Source: Acinetobacter bohemicus ANC 3994 (GTDB taxonomy: Bacteria; Pseudomonadota; Gammaproteobacteria; Pseudomonadales; Moraxellaceae). From it: 64,000 nucleotides of DNA. The position numbers and the translations under genes were made by a program. Shown here piece after piece: positions 17,991 to 26,015 of this stretch. The stretch is from assembly GCF_000367925.1 (NCBI RefSeq), contig NZ_KB849164.1, forward strand, positions 598,349-662,348, read 5' to 3'. The notes under the pieces are model-generated. The model saw only the letters and a program-made list of their open reading frames with translations. It was not told the origin of the DNA and searched no databases. How positions within the stretch are numbered: position 1 is the stretch's first letter; every line of letters begins with the position of its first letter.

Positions 17991-19556
17991 ATGTTAGATC
18001 AAAATACTTCAGCACAATTAAAAACCCTACTTGAACGCTTAGAAAGTCCCATTGAAATTGTGGCATCGCTCAATGATTCCGACAAATCAGACAAAATTAA
18101 GGAATTGGTCACTGAAATTGCAGCATTATCCGATCAAGTGACTGCTCGTTTTGATGGCAGCAATAGCCGTCGTCCAAGCTTTGGCATTGCTAAAGTCGGT
18201 GAGCAACCACGGGTGAACTTTGCGGGCTTGCCGATGGGACATGAGTTCACCTCACTGATCTTGGCCTTGTTACAGGTGTCAGGCTATGCTCCTAAAGTAT
18301 CTGATGAAGTTTTGGCACAAATCAAAGACTTAAACTTAACCGCTGATTTTGATGTGTTCGTATCTTTAAGCTGTCACAACTGTCCTGACGTAGTGCAAGC
18401 CTTAAACCTGATTGCCATTAATAACCCCAATGCCACTGCAACCATGATTGATGGGGCGTTTTTCCAAGATGAAGTTGAACAGCGCAAAATCATGGCCGTA
18501 CCCATGTTGTTCCAAAATGGTGAGCATATTGGTCAAGGTCGTATGACTTTGGAAGAAATTGTGGCAAAACTCGATACACACTCATCGAGCAAAGATGCGC
18601 AAAAACTCAATGCCAAAGGGGTGTTTGATGTACTGGTGATTGGTGGTGGTCCTGCGGGAAATACCGCAGCAATTTATGCAGCACGTAAAGGCATTCAAAC
18701 CGGTATTGTGGCAGAACGCTTTGGCGGTCAGGTCATGGATACCATGGACATTGAAAACTACACCTCAGTACAAAAAACCCAAGGTCCGAAGTTTGCTGCT
18801 GAAATGGAAGCCCATGTGCGTGCTTATGATGTTGACATCATGAACCTACAAAAAGTGGCTGCCATTAAAGGTGCCGATGAAACGGTAAATGGTCTCGTTG
18901 AAGTGACATTGGAAAATGGCGCGAAACTGGAATCCAAAACCATCATTTTATCGACCGGTGCACGTTGGAGAGAGATGAATGTACCGGGTGAGCAAGAGTA
19001 CAAAACCCGTGGCGTGGCTTACTGCCCACATTGTGATGGTCCATTGTTTAAAGGCAAACGGGTAGCAGTGATTGGTGGCGGGAACTCGGGTGTGGAAGCA
19101 GCAATTGACCTTGCAGGGATTGTTGAGCATGTGACCTTGGTTGAGTTTGATACCAAACTACGTGCCGACCAAGTCCTACAAGACAAACTGAATAGCTTAC
19201 CCAATACCACGGTGATTATGAATGCACTCTCGACGGAAGTGGTCGGTGATGGTTCACAAGTCACGGCACTCAAATACAAAGACCGTGCTACGGATGTAGA
19301 ACATACAATTGAATTGGCAGGGATCTTTGTACAAATTGGTTTATTGCCAAATACGGATTTCTTAAAAGCGTCCAATGTGGAGCTTTCAAACCGTGGTGAG
19401 ATTGTAATTAACGACCGTAATGAAACCAATGTGAAAGGTGTATTTGCTGCGGGTGACTGTACCACTGTGCCATACAAACAAATCATCATTGCCACAGGTG
19501 AAGGTGCGAAAGCGTCGCTGTCGGCTTTTGATTACATCATCCGTTCAGGGCAGTAA
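17991..19556 (+). CDS. ahpF: Alkyl hydroperoxide reductase subunit F
   Basis: AhpF is the NADH-dependent flavoprotein disulfide reductase that regenerates the peroxidase AhpC. All modules are present in 521 residues: the N-terminal thioredoxin-fold pair with CHNC (Cys128/Cys131), the FAD motif VIGGGPAGNTAA near 217, the NADH motif VIGGGNSGVEAA near 368 and the redox pair CPHC at Cys345/Cys348. The positions match E. coli AhpF. The ATG at 17991 is preceded by GGAG at 17978-17981; the upstream in-frame ATG at 17976 has no suitable site. ahpC is not adjacent, so the pair is split in this genome. Confidence 0.95.
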   Translation: MLDQNTSAQLKTLLERLESPIEIVASLNDSDKSDKIKELVTEIAALSDQVTARFDGSNSRRPSFGIAKVGEQPRVNFAGLPMGHEFTSLILALLQVSGYAPKVSDEVLAQIKDLNLTADFDVFVSLSCHNCPDVVQALNLIAINNPNATATMIDGAFFQDEVEQRKIMAVPMLFQNGEHIGQGRMTLEEIVAKLDTHSSSKDAQKLNAKGVFDVLVIGGGPAGNTAAIYAARKGIQTGIVAERFGGQVMDTMDIENYTSVQKTQGPKFAAEMEAHVRAYDVDIMNLQKVAAIKGADETVNGLVEVTLENGAKLESKTIILSTGARWREMNVPGEQEYKTRGVAYCPHCDGPLFKGKRVAVIGGGNSGVEAAIDLAGIVEHVTLVEFDTKLRADQVLQDKLNSLPNTTVIMNALSTEVVGDGSQVTALKYKDRATDVEHTIELAGIFVQIGLLPNTDFLKASNVELSNRGEIVINDRNETNVKGVFAAGDCTTVPYKQIIIATGEGAKASLSAFDYIIRSGQ

Positions 19557-19557
19557 A

Positions 19558-19601
19558 TAATAAAAAAGAGGTTAAAGTGTCCCCAAACACTTTAACCTCT
19601 T
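19558..19601. terminator. Convergent terminator hairpin 1 between ahpF and yfhL
   Basis: AAGAGGTTAAAGTGT and ACACTTTAACCTCTT form a perfect 15-bp stem around CCCCAA. Read on the minus strand it continues into TTTTTTATT, a strong terminator for the yfhL-trhP transcript. It also lies 9 bases after the ahpF stop. The loop-proximal core is shared with a second hairpin at 19711-19748. Confidence 0.8.
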
Positions 19602-19710
19602 CATCAAGAGTTATTTGACTATTATTTTTCTCAAATCTTTTTATCAAATCTTTTTGTTTTACTGGAGCTTTGGAGGTTTACCCCTAAGTTCCTTTTTTAT
19701 GCCTGCAAGG

Positions 19711-19748
19711 TGTAAATCTAAAGTGTCCCCAAGCACTTTAGATTTACA
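19711..19748. other. Hairpin 2 sharing a core with hairpin 1
   Basis: TGTAAATCTAAAGTG and CACTTTAGATTTACA form a perfect 15-bp stem around TCCCCAAG. The 20-base core AAAGTGTCCCCAARCACTTT equals that of hairpin 1, while the outer stem is different yet fully self-complementary. No T-run follows directly on either strand. Confidence 0.7.
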
Positions 19749-19849
19749 GTTGCATTCAACATTTTTTGTTTTGTAGTCTTATTATTTTACTTTTCCCAAG
19801 CTTTTTTTTATTTAATGAAGCAATTATTATTCCAACTCAATGGAAAATA

Positions 19850-20104
19850 TTAAGATTTAAATAAGTTCAAGCCTTTAAATTTTTCCATCAATTGCACTTG
19901 GGTTTCTACGTGCTCAGGATGCGGCGTAATACAGTCAATCGGGCAAACGGCTAAACAGGTCTGATGATCATAAAAACCGACACATTCTGTACAACGGTCT
20001 ACATCAATTTCATACACTTTACTGCCTTCAAAAATGGCCTCATTAGGACATTCAGGCAGGCACATATCGCAATTAATACATTGATCGGTAATCAATAAAG
20101 CCAT
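19850..20104 (-). CDS. yfhL: YfhL-family 4Fe-4S dicluster ferredoxin
   Basis: An 84-residue bacterial ferredoxin with two cluster motifs: CINCDMCLPECP near residues 11-22, and a second CTECVGFYDHQTCLAVCP with the insertion typical of the Chromatium/YfhL type. It would be a cytoplasmic one-electron carrier. It is 11 bases downstream of trhP on the same strand. E. coli YfhL has been linked genetically to the same tRNA hydroxylation as TrhP, so adjacency here supports a dedicated donor role. Confidence 0.9.
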   Translation of the reverse strand: MALLITDQCINCDMCLPECPNEAIFEGSKVYEIDVDRCTECVGFYDHQTCLAVCPIDCITPHPEHVETQVQLMEKFKGLNLFKS

Positions 20105-20115
20105 GCGTTGATCTC

Positions 20116-21513
20116 TTAGCTCGCTACATATGCCAGTGCAGACGCGGTAATGTCTTGCATTGAATGCGGTAGATTGCGAATGAGCAGGGCATAGTTCATA
20201 TCGACATCGGCTGGAACAGGAATATCAACGATATGCCCCGAGCCTTTGGCTTCAGAAATAGCATGGCCTTTTTTGTCTAAAATTTCAGTCAGTGTAAAAG
20301 TGATATTGCCAGAAGTGGTCATGAGTTCTAATGAATCACCCACGTCAAAACGGTTTTTAACTTCAATTTTAATATAGTTGCCATGACGTTCCAAAACCTC
20401 ACCCACAAACTGTTGATGATCAAAACGCGATGAACCCGTTTCGTAGTTTTGATATTCGCTATGCACATGACGACGCAGGAAACCTTCGGTATAACCACGG
20501 TTGGCCAAACCTTCTAATTGATTCATTAATGCTGGGTCAAAAGCTTGACCCGCCAGTGCATCATCAAGTGCTTTACGGTAAATTTGTGCAGTACGCGCAC
20601 AATAGAAGTAAGACTTGGTACGACCTTCAATTTTTAATGAGTGAATGCCCATTTTCGCTAAACGATCGACATGCTGAACGGCACGTAAATCTTTAGAGTT
20701 CATGAAGTAAGTACCATGTTCATCTTCTTCAGCAGCGAACATTTCTTCTTCATTGCGTTGTAATAAAACCGGCTCGCCAAATTGGTGTTGTTCTATGGCG
20801 TGTTGCTCATCGGCATCTTTATTATTGCAGCAAGATGCTGTCTCCAGTGGTTGGACTGGAATGACATCCCCAGATGCATCTTCTGCTGCTTCGTGAATAT
20901 TATATTCCCAGCGACACGCATTGGTGCAAGCGCCTTGATTTGCATCACGTTTATTCATATAGCCTGAAAGTAAGCAACGACCGGAATAAGCCATACAGAG
21001 TGCGCCATGTACGAAAACTTCAATTTCCATATCAGGCACGTTCTGTTTAATTTCTTCAATTTCCTCTAATGATAATTCACGTGACAAAATGACACGGGTT
21101 AAGCCCATATTTTTCCAAAATTTCACCGTTGCCCAGTTCACCGCATTGGCTTGAACAGAGAGGTGGATCGAAACTTCTGGAAAATGTTCACGCACCATCA
21201 TGATTAAGCCGGGATCAGACATAATCAAAGCATCAGGTTGCATTGCAACAACAGGCTCAAGGTCTCGAATAAAATTTTTCAGTTTGCTGTTATGCGGCTG
21301 AATATTGACAACCACATAGAATTTTTTGCCTAAAGCATGTGTCTCAGCGATACCAATTTTTAAGTTGTCATGATCAAACGCATTATTACGTACACGTAAG
21401 CTATAACGTGGCTGTCCTGCATAAACGGCATCGGCTCCATAAGCAAATGCATAGCGCATATTCTTAAGTGAACCAGCAGGAGATAGAAGTTCAGTTACGT
21501 GGCAAATAGTCAT
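20116..21513 (-). CDS. trhP: Prephenate-dependent tRNA uridine(34) hydroxylase, U32 family
   Basis: A 465-residue peptidase-U32-family protein of the YegQ/TrhP branch, which introduces 5-hydroxyuridine at the wobble position of certain tRNAs. Signatures are LLSPAGSLKNMRYAFAYGADAVY at the N-terminus and EVFVHGALCMAYSGRCLLS near residue 165, followed by NQGACTNACRWEY; these cysteines likely bind an Fe-S cluster. A charged insertion of about 60 residues (around 210-270) holds extra cysteines in ASCCNNKD. The yfhL-type ferredoxin follows immediately. Confidence 0.87.
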   Translation of the reverse strand: MTICHVTELLSPAGSLKNMRYAFAYGADAVYAGQPRYSLRVRNNAFDHDNLKIGIAETHALGKKFYVVVNIQPHNSKLKNFIRDLEPVVAMQPDALIMSDPGLIMMVREHFPEVSIHLSVQANAVNWATVKFWKNMGLTRVILSRELSLEEIEEIKQNVPDMEIEVFVHGALCMAYSGRCLLSGYMNKRDANQGACTNACRWEYNIHEAAEDASGDVIPVQPLETASCCNNKDADEQHAIEQHQFGEPVLLQRNEEEMFAAEEDEHGTYFMNSKDLRAVQHVDRLAKMGIHSLKIEGRTKSYFYCARTAQIYRKALDDALAGQAFDPALMNQLEGLANRGYTEGFLRRHVHSEYQNYETGSSRFDHQQFVGEVLERHGNYIKIEVKNRFDVGDSLELMTTSGNITFTLTEILDKKGHAISEAKGSGHIVDIPVPADVDMNYALLIRNLPHSMQDITASALAYVAS

Positions 21514-22018
21514 GACTCAAATAAAGGCATATAAAAAATATGTCTTTATTGTAGGGATATAAAAAAATGATTCAACCTAGTAAAAAGCTCGGATTTCATC
21601 AAATTGGCAGAGTAATTCAGCTAAACTAGAGTTGCTGTATATGAAAATACCTCTATTCATTTATGTTGGGATCTTGCTTATAAATCGGGTTGGTTTTTTC
21701 AAATCTCTTAGCGATCAAACTCAGTGAAATATTTTGTTATTGATCGTGAAATAGGCTGAATGATATATCTGTAATTTGAGCAAAATTGTGTAACTCAGTC
21801 AGCCAAAAACTGACGATATTTGACGTTATTATGATCAACATAAATTTTGCAAGATCGCCGCCAAGGGCAGTGGCCTTATTAGCGTCTAGATATCAATTTA
21901 TCTATATGGAATTTTATTGTTTTACAATCTGTAGCAGAATAAGGTTTACCATTTTATAATGCGAAATTAAGGGGGATGTCTAAATTTAAGTTTCTGTGAT
22001 TAACCAGTTGGAATAACA
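21514..22018. other. Intergenic region upstream of trhP and the arsC remnant
   Basis: About 500 AT-rich bases carrying the trhP promoter on the minus side. GATCGCCGCCAAGGGCAGTG near 21854 is a GC-rich island unlike its surroundings and may be relic coding DNA. No intact gene was found. Confidence 0.4.
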
Positions 22019-22462
22019 ATGAATTTTCTATTTCTATCTGCCCGAAATCATTGCCGTTGCATTTAGTCAGAAGTTTTATTTAATACAGGTGTACCGAAAG
22101 GTTTTAATACATGTAATGCATGCCGTCAATCCAGTGCTCAAGTTTATCTTTTGACTTGAAGAACCTTGCAAAGTTTAGGATTTTTACAAACGATTTATCC
22201 TGTAAAAACTATGCAAGATTGTTAGCAATTTTAGCTTGAAGCGATGATTGGGATTTCTGATTCGGCAGCATAAAAATCATGCCCGCTATATTGGGGAAAT
22301 GCGATAAAAGTTCATGAAGGCTGGGGTGATCTATTGTATTTAGAGCTGTCTAAACAAGAAAAATTGCAGGCATTTATGTAGCGCGTTGAACCTAGAAAAT
22401 GTCGTTTTGATGCTGTTTATGAAGTTGGATCGAGTATATTTAAGTCATCAAAAATTAATTAA
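22019..22462 (+). pseudogene. arsC: Decayed arsenate reductase gene (low-molecular-weight phosphatase type)
   Basis: Reading frame 22019 onward gives MNFLFLSARNHCRC, then pieces such as RTLQSLGF, a DSAA-stop-KSCPLYWGNAIKVH stretch and LSKQEKLQAFM-stop-RVEP. These match the layout of ArsC enzymes (FLCTGNSCRS nucleophile loop, RTLQSLGF, CDSAAGESCP, GNAIKVHWG). At least six in-frame stops break it, and the first Cys of the phosphate loop is now Ser, so it cannot work. Remarkably, one frame is preserved throughout with no visible frameshift. The identification is from remembered family motifs. Confidence 0.72.
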
Positions 22463-22513
22463 AAAATTTCGAAATATTATAAAAATTGTATAATCACGAG
22501 GTGTTTTTTTAAT

Positions 22514-22630
22514 ATGAGCACTGCAAAATTTTCATTTTCAGGCCGAAACCTGACCTTTAGACTGGCTCGCCTTATGGTATTTACGACTATTCTTGGTCCT
22601 TTGCTTGAAATGGTCGTCTTCATTGTCTAA
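22514..22630 (+). pseudogene. Probable N-terminal stub of an ACR3-type arsenite transporter
   Basis: An ATG-initiated 38-residue frame contains FSFSGRNLTFRL then LMVFTTILG, resembling the start of ACR3/ArsB exporters (sFLdRyLTLWI...MvfGiiLG). It directly follows the arsC remnant, in the order seen in intact ars operons, and stops before the first transmembrane pair is complete. The rest of the gene is missing; the intact merR gene begins at once on the other strand. The family call is tentative. Confidence 0.45.
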
Positions 22631-22676
22631 GTTCGCATGTCTTTGCTTAAAACAAAGTGCTATTCAAATTCATCGC

Positions 22677-23093
22677 TTATTCGGTCGCTTTTAATTGCTT
22701 TAAAATTTGACAATGATCAATGGTGGTATCACTGGAACAGCTCTTGCGTAAGTCTTGGAGCTGCGTGTAGAAAGTCTGTAATTCGGTAATTTTTTCTTCA
22801 ACTTGTTGAATGTGCTGTTCAATCATTTGATCAACGACTTGGCAACCTGCCTGAGGCTGTTTGACTAATTCAACGAGCTGACTAATTTCTTGTAATGACA
22901 TATTTAAAGCACGGCAGCGTTTAATGAAAATTAAGCGTTTTAAGGCTTCATCATCATAATAACGATAGTTATTGTCACCACGAAAACAGGGTTGAATCAG
23001 CTGTTTTTTTTCGTAAAAACGGATGGTGTCCGTAGACAGGTGTGTTTTTTGGGCTAGATCACGAATTAAATAATTTTTCATGGTATTCATCAT
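22677..23093 (-). CDS. MerR-family metal-responsive regulator (CadR/PbrR/ZntR-like)
   Basis: A MerR regulator with winged helix DLAQKTHLSTDTIRFYEKKQL, a dimerisation coiled coil and a metal loop. Counting from the internal MKNYL methionine, Cys80, Cys115, His123 and Cys124 sit where cadmium/lead/zinc sensors have their ligands. The start is uncertain: ATG at 23093 has AAGG 9 bases upstream, while 23081 gives the canonical N-terminus. Longer in-frame extensions would run through the divergent promoter and into the efflux gene and are not credible. It surely controls the divergent efflux gene. Confidence 0.85.
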   Translation of the reverse strand: MMNTMKNYLIRDLAQKTHLSTDTIRFYEKKQLIQPCFRGDNNYRYYDDEALKRLIFIKRCRALNMSLQEISQLVELVKQPQAGCQVVDQMIEQHIQQVEEKITELQTFYTQLQDLRKSCSSDTTIDHCQILKQLKATE

Positions 23094-23098
23094 TGTGC

Positions 23099-23129
23099 TT
23101 GACCTTGGAGTTACTCCATAGTTTTGAAT
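23099..23129 (+). promoter_or_regulatory. MerR-type promoter and operator of the cation-efflux gene
   Basis: TTGACC at 23099-23104 and TTGAAT at 23124-23129 are separated by 19 bases, the long spacer typical of MerR-regulated promoters. Between them TGGAGT-T-ACTCCA (23106-23118) is a perfect dyad of the kind bound by MerR activators. Confidence 0.8.
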
Positions 23130-23171
23130 GAGCATAATACAAATAAATGTAAATTGAAACGGAGTGATCAT

Positions 23172-23813
23172 ATGGCATGTTCTTGCAGTCATACCCCCGC
23201 ACCACAAAAACCGAACAGTAAATTTAGAACAGCTTTGTGGATTGCATTGTTTATTAATGCTGCCATGTTTGTGATTGAATTGATTGGCGGAGCTTATGCA
23301 CATTCATCGGCACTTTGGGCAGATTCGCTCGATTTCTTTGGCGATGCCATGAATTATGCTATTTCACTGGCTGTATTGGGGGCAAGTTTGTATTGGCGTG
23401 CGACCGTTGCATTGTTCAAAGGTGCAACAATGGCACTGTTTGGTCTGGTGGTCATTGGAAAAACGGCTTATGCCTATGTACAAGGAATTCCACCTGAAGC
23501 GATTACGATGGGTGCAATTGGGGCTTTGGCTTTAATTGCGAATGTCATTTCAGCCTTAGTATTATATGCCTTTCGAGATGGGGATTCGAATATGCAGTCG
23601 GTATGGCTCTGCAGCCGTAATGACGCGATTGGGAATGTGGCTGTAATCTTAGCTGCGGTCGGTGTATTTGGAACAGGCAGCTTAATTCCAGATTTAATGG
23701 TGGCTTTGGTGATGTCGATTCTAGGGTTAACTGGTGGTTATCAGGTGATAATGAAAGCCATGAAAGAACGACAAGCAAGTAAGCGTATCAATCTAGTCGA
23801 GGAATGCCATTAA
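23172..23813 (+). CDS. Short cation-diffusion-facilitator-type efflux protein
   Basis: A 213-residue membrane protein of the cation efflux family, with about six hydrophobic segments. The N-terminus MACSCSHTP offers Cys/His metal ligands. HSSALWADSLDFFGDAMNYAIS and SRNDAIGNVAVI hold the paired Asp residues that form the transport site in such proteins. It is about 100 residues shorter than CzcD-type transporters and lacks the cytoplasmic metal-binding domain. GGAG at 23161-23164 precedes the ATG. The divergent MerR gene and operator indicate induction by a divalent metal such as Zn, Cd or Pb. Confidence 0.85.
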   Translation: MACSCSHTPAPQKPNSKFRTALWIALFINAAMFVIELIGGAYAHSSALWADSLDFFGDAMNYAISLAVLGASLYWRATVALFKGATMALFGLVVIGKTAYAYVQGIPPEAITMGAIGALALIANVISALVLYAFRDGDSNMQSVWLCSRNDAIGNVAVILAAVGVFGTGSLIPDLMVALVMSILGLTGGYQVIMKAMKERQASKRINLVEECH

Positions 23814-23841
23814 ACAATGAGAGCGTCATACTCTCATTGTT
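23813..23841. terminator. Stem-loop between the efflux gene and the DUF2071 gene
   Basis: AACAATGAGAG and CTCTCATTGTT form a perfect 11-bp stem with a 7-base loop at the junction of two convergent genes. T-tracts are weak on both sides. Confidence 0.6.
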
Positions 23842-23849
23842 GAATGTTA

Positions 23850-24635
23850 TCAAATCACTCGAGGAGGAAGATAAATCGTAAATTCATTGACTGGTTCAAT
23901 CAGTACGCTATAGGGGTTTAACTGATTCTCGAAAGAGACTAGATTCATACGGTCTAAAAGATCAAATTTTGCATGAAGTAACGTTGCTGGCTTCGCTTGT
24001 AGACGATCATGCCAAACACGATAAGTACCTAATTTACCGTCTCTGCGATGGTAAAAGCCCGCAAGTGGGTGGGTTAAATAGACCAAGTAAGTTTCTAAAT
24101 TGGGGAAGCCTTCGTAGTGCCATGGGTTTTCATGTGATTGTGTGAGTTGTAGTTCAGCACTGGCCCATTCAGACTGAGTTTGCATTTTATATTGACGGTA
24201 TAAGCCATCAGCATCTTGATGGCAGTCAAAATCGAATATCGCAGTATGCCAAGGTAATTGCCACAAATAACGCGGTACGATCAGTGTCCAAGAGTCTAAT
24301 GTTGTACCAATAAACCAGACGCAACGTTCTTGTGTTTCCTGATCAATCACATAAACACGATAATTGGTCTGTCCCATCGTAAAGTTAGGAAAAGGGCACA
24401 CCGCAGAAGTAAAATCAACATCTATAAATGGAACGACAGACATCAAAGCCTGTTCTTTCCCTTGATATTGAATGGTATCCAGCTTAAAGCGTTGAGGAAT
24501 AATATCCTTAAAACGAATGGGGTCTAGTGCATAAGTAATTAATGCAAAATGTTTTAATTTGCATTGCACATCAAGGCCAGTAGGCTTGGGGCGCGGATGC
24601 AGAAAATCTTGGAAATTTAAGTTTGGAAAAGTCAT
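23850..24635 (-). CDS. DUF2071 (YqjF-like) protein
   Basis: A 261-residue soluble protein with the DUF2071 pattern: ALITYALDPIRFKDIIPQRF near residue 30, YRVYVIDQETQERCVWFIGTTLDS near 90, and the late AGFYHRRDGKLGTYRVWH. Members are acetoacetate-decarboxylase-like folds with no settled function. It converges with the metal-efflux gene and is monocistronic. No signal peptide or membrane segment is evident. Confidence 0.75.
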   Translation of the reverse strand: MTFPNLNFQDFLHPRPKPTGLDVQCKLKHFALITYALDPIRFKDIIPQRFKLDTIQYQGKEQALMSVVPFIDVDFTSAVCPFPNFTMGQTNYRVYVIDQETQERCVWFIGTTLDSWTLIVPRYLWQLPWHTAIFDFDCHQDADGLYRQYKMQTQSEWASAELQLTQSHENPWHYEGFPNLETYLVYLTHPLAGFYHRRDGKLGTYRVWHDRLQAKPATLLHAKFDLLDRMNLVSFENQLNPYSVLIEPVNEFTIYLPPRVI

Positions 24636-24913
24636 TGAATCAATTTAGTAAATTTATAATTGTTGCGTAAATATAAAACAAAGTTTACTGATGAGTAAAT
24701 AAAGGCTGAAGCATTATTTACATTTGCTTTTAAACGTTTTTGTTTTTCTAATTTAGACAAGCAAAGCAAAGGCTATCACAACCATAACTGGGCTATACAA
24801 AATTGTTTTAAAACCGAATAATTCCTAAAAAAAGCGTTATTCAAGCAACGGACAGACTTTTGAATTAAATATACAGTGTTTGGTTAATAATAAAAATATT
24901 CAAAAATAATGGC

Positions 24914-25753
24914 TTATGTCGTTAGAGTATCCATTTTACTCCAAAAATTTTGCCAAAGCTGTAGGTATTGTCCAAGTAACTGTTCATAGCTATGTTGCTG
25001 AGAACCTTGGTAACTTTGAGTCAGAAGGGCCCAAATATCATCTTCATGATTGTCATCATTGGCTAATTTTTCTGAGTGATCTACCACACCATGACACGCA
25101 TAATATCCATAGCTAAATTGCACATCATATTTTTCTAAATTAATTCTGAGTGCTTCACTGTATTTAATCACCTGTAATTCTGCACAGGCTAAAATTAACA
25201 ACAAATTGTTATAAGACGGTAGGTGTGGATGATTGAATTGGTTAAGCTCATAGGCTTCCGTAACGACTTGTTTCTGATCTAAAGGATTAACCTGCAATAA
25301 TTTCAATAAATCCATAAAGTAAACCAGATGAGACCTTGCTGGCGAACTTAAACTTAGCTCATATGTATTAAAACCTAACTCATCAATCAAGTTGAGTGAT
25401 AATAAATAGCGAGCGTAGGCCTTAGCATGAATACGGTCTACTTCATAAATATTTTCATGATTTTCTAACTGCAAAGCTTGATAAATAACCATACTAAGCG
25501 TGTCGGTAAAGTTTTTTACAATGGCAGTAAAATAATTGATATGAATAAATTTTAACTGTTCTAAAGACAAGGTTTGGTTGCTAAGACGGGTTAAAATGGG
25601 AAGCTGAAACAACGGATGTTGTAGGCACGTTTGTTTAAGTTGTTGAACCTCATGGGCATGCTTGTTCCATAAGGTAGCCGGAATAGACTTTTTAATAAAA
25701 CTCAAAGCTTCAAGCCGTGCATTTTCAGATTGAGTGAAAGAAAGTGTACTCAT
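24914..25753 (-). CDS. Possible haem-oxygenase-like (iron-containing redox enzyme) protein
   Basis: A 279-residue all-helical protein. LSLEQLKFIHINYFTAIVKNFTDTL, EVDRIHAKAYARYL and YGYYACHGVVDHSEKLANDDNHEDDIW resemble the helices of TenA/PqqC/haem-oxygenase-like proteins. His and acidic residues recur with E-x4-H and H-x3-D/H-x9-H spacings that could bind a di-iron centre. This reading is inference from pattern; the protein could instead be a non-metal family member. It stands alone, with no pathway neighbours to suggest a substrate. Confidence 0.45.
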   Translation of the reverse strand: MSTLSFTQSENARLEALSFIKKSIPATLWNKHAHEVQQLKQTCLQHPLFQLPILTRLSNQTLSLEQLKFIHINYFTAIVKNFTDTLSMVIYQALQLENHENIYEVDRIHAKAYARYLLSLNLIDELGFNTYELSLSSPARSHLVYFMDLLKLLQVNPLDQKQVVTEAYELNQFNHPHLPSYNNLLLILACAELQVIKYSEALRINLEKYDVQFSYGYYACHGVVDHSEKLANDDNHEDDIWALLTQSYQGSQQHSYEQLLGQYLQLWQNFWSKMDTLTT

Positions 25754-26015
25754 AAGTGGAGGTCAGTCTTTGAATCTTTCAATCATAGTAAAAAAAATAT
25801 AAATACGCTATACCATTTTTCATAAAAGACTTTTATTTCAAACGTTTGCTCTTGTAGAATAAATATAGTAATAAATGATAAACATGATTTTTTTTAATAC
25901 GATTCAAAAAATGTTATGCTAGGGCACATTTACGTTAGATCATTAAAAAGATGCATGTTTTTCTATTTTATTTTGCTTCGTTATACAATGAAAATAAGGT
26001 TGGTAGGTAAGTAGC

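Noticed and set aside
19630..19655. Tandem copies of TCAAATCTTTTT between the two hairpins
   Set aside because: Only two short AT-rich copies; too little to call a repeat array.
23094..23303. N-terminal extension of the MerR regulator
   Set aside because: It would run across the divergent promoter and operator and into the efflux gene, and adds no family-like sequence. The canonical MerR start is at 23081-23093.
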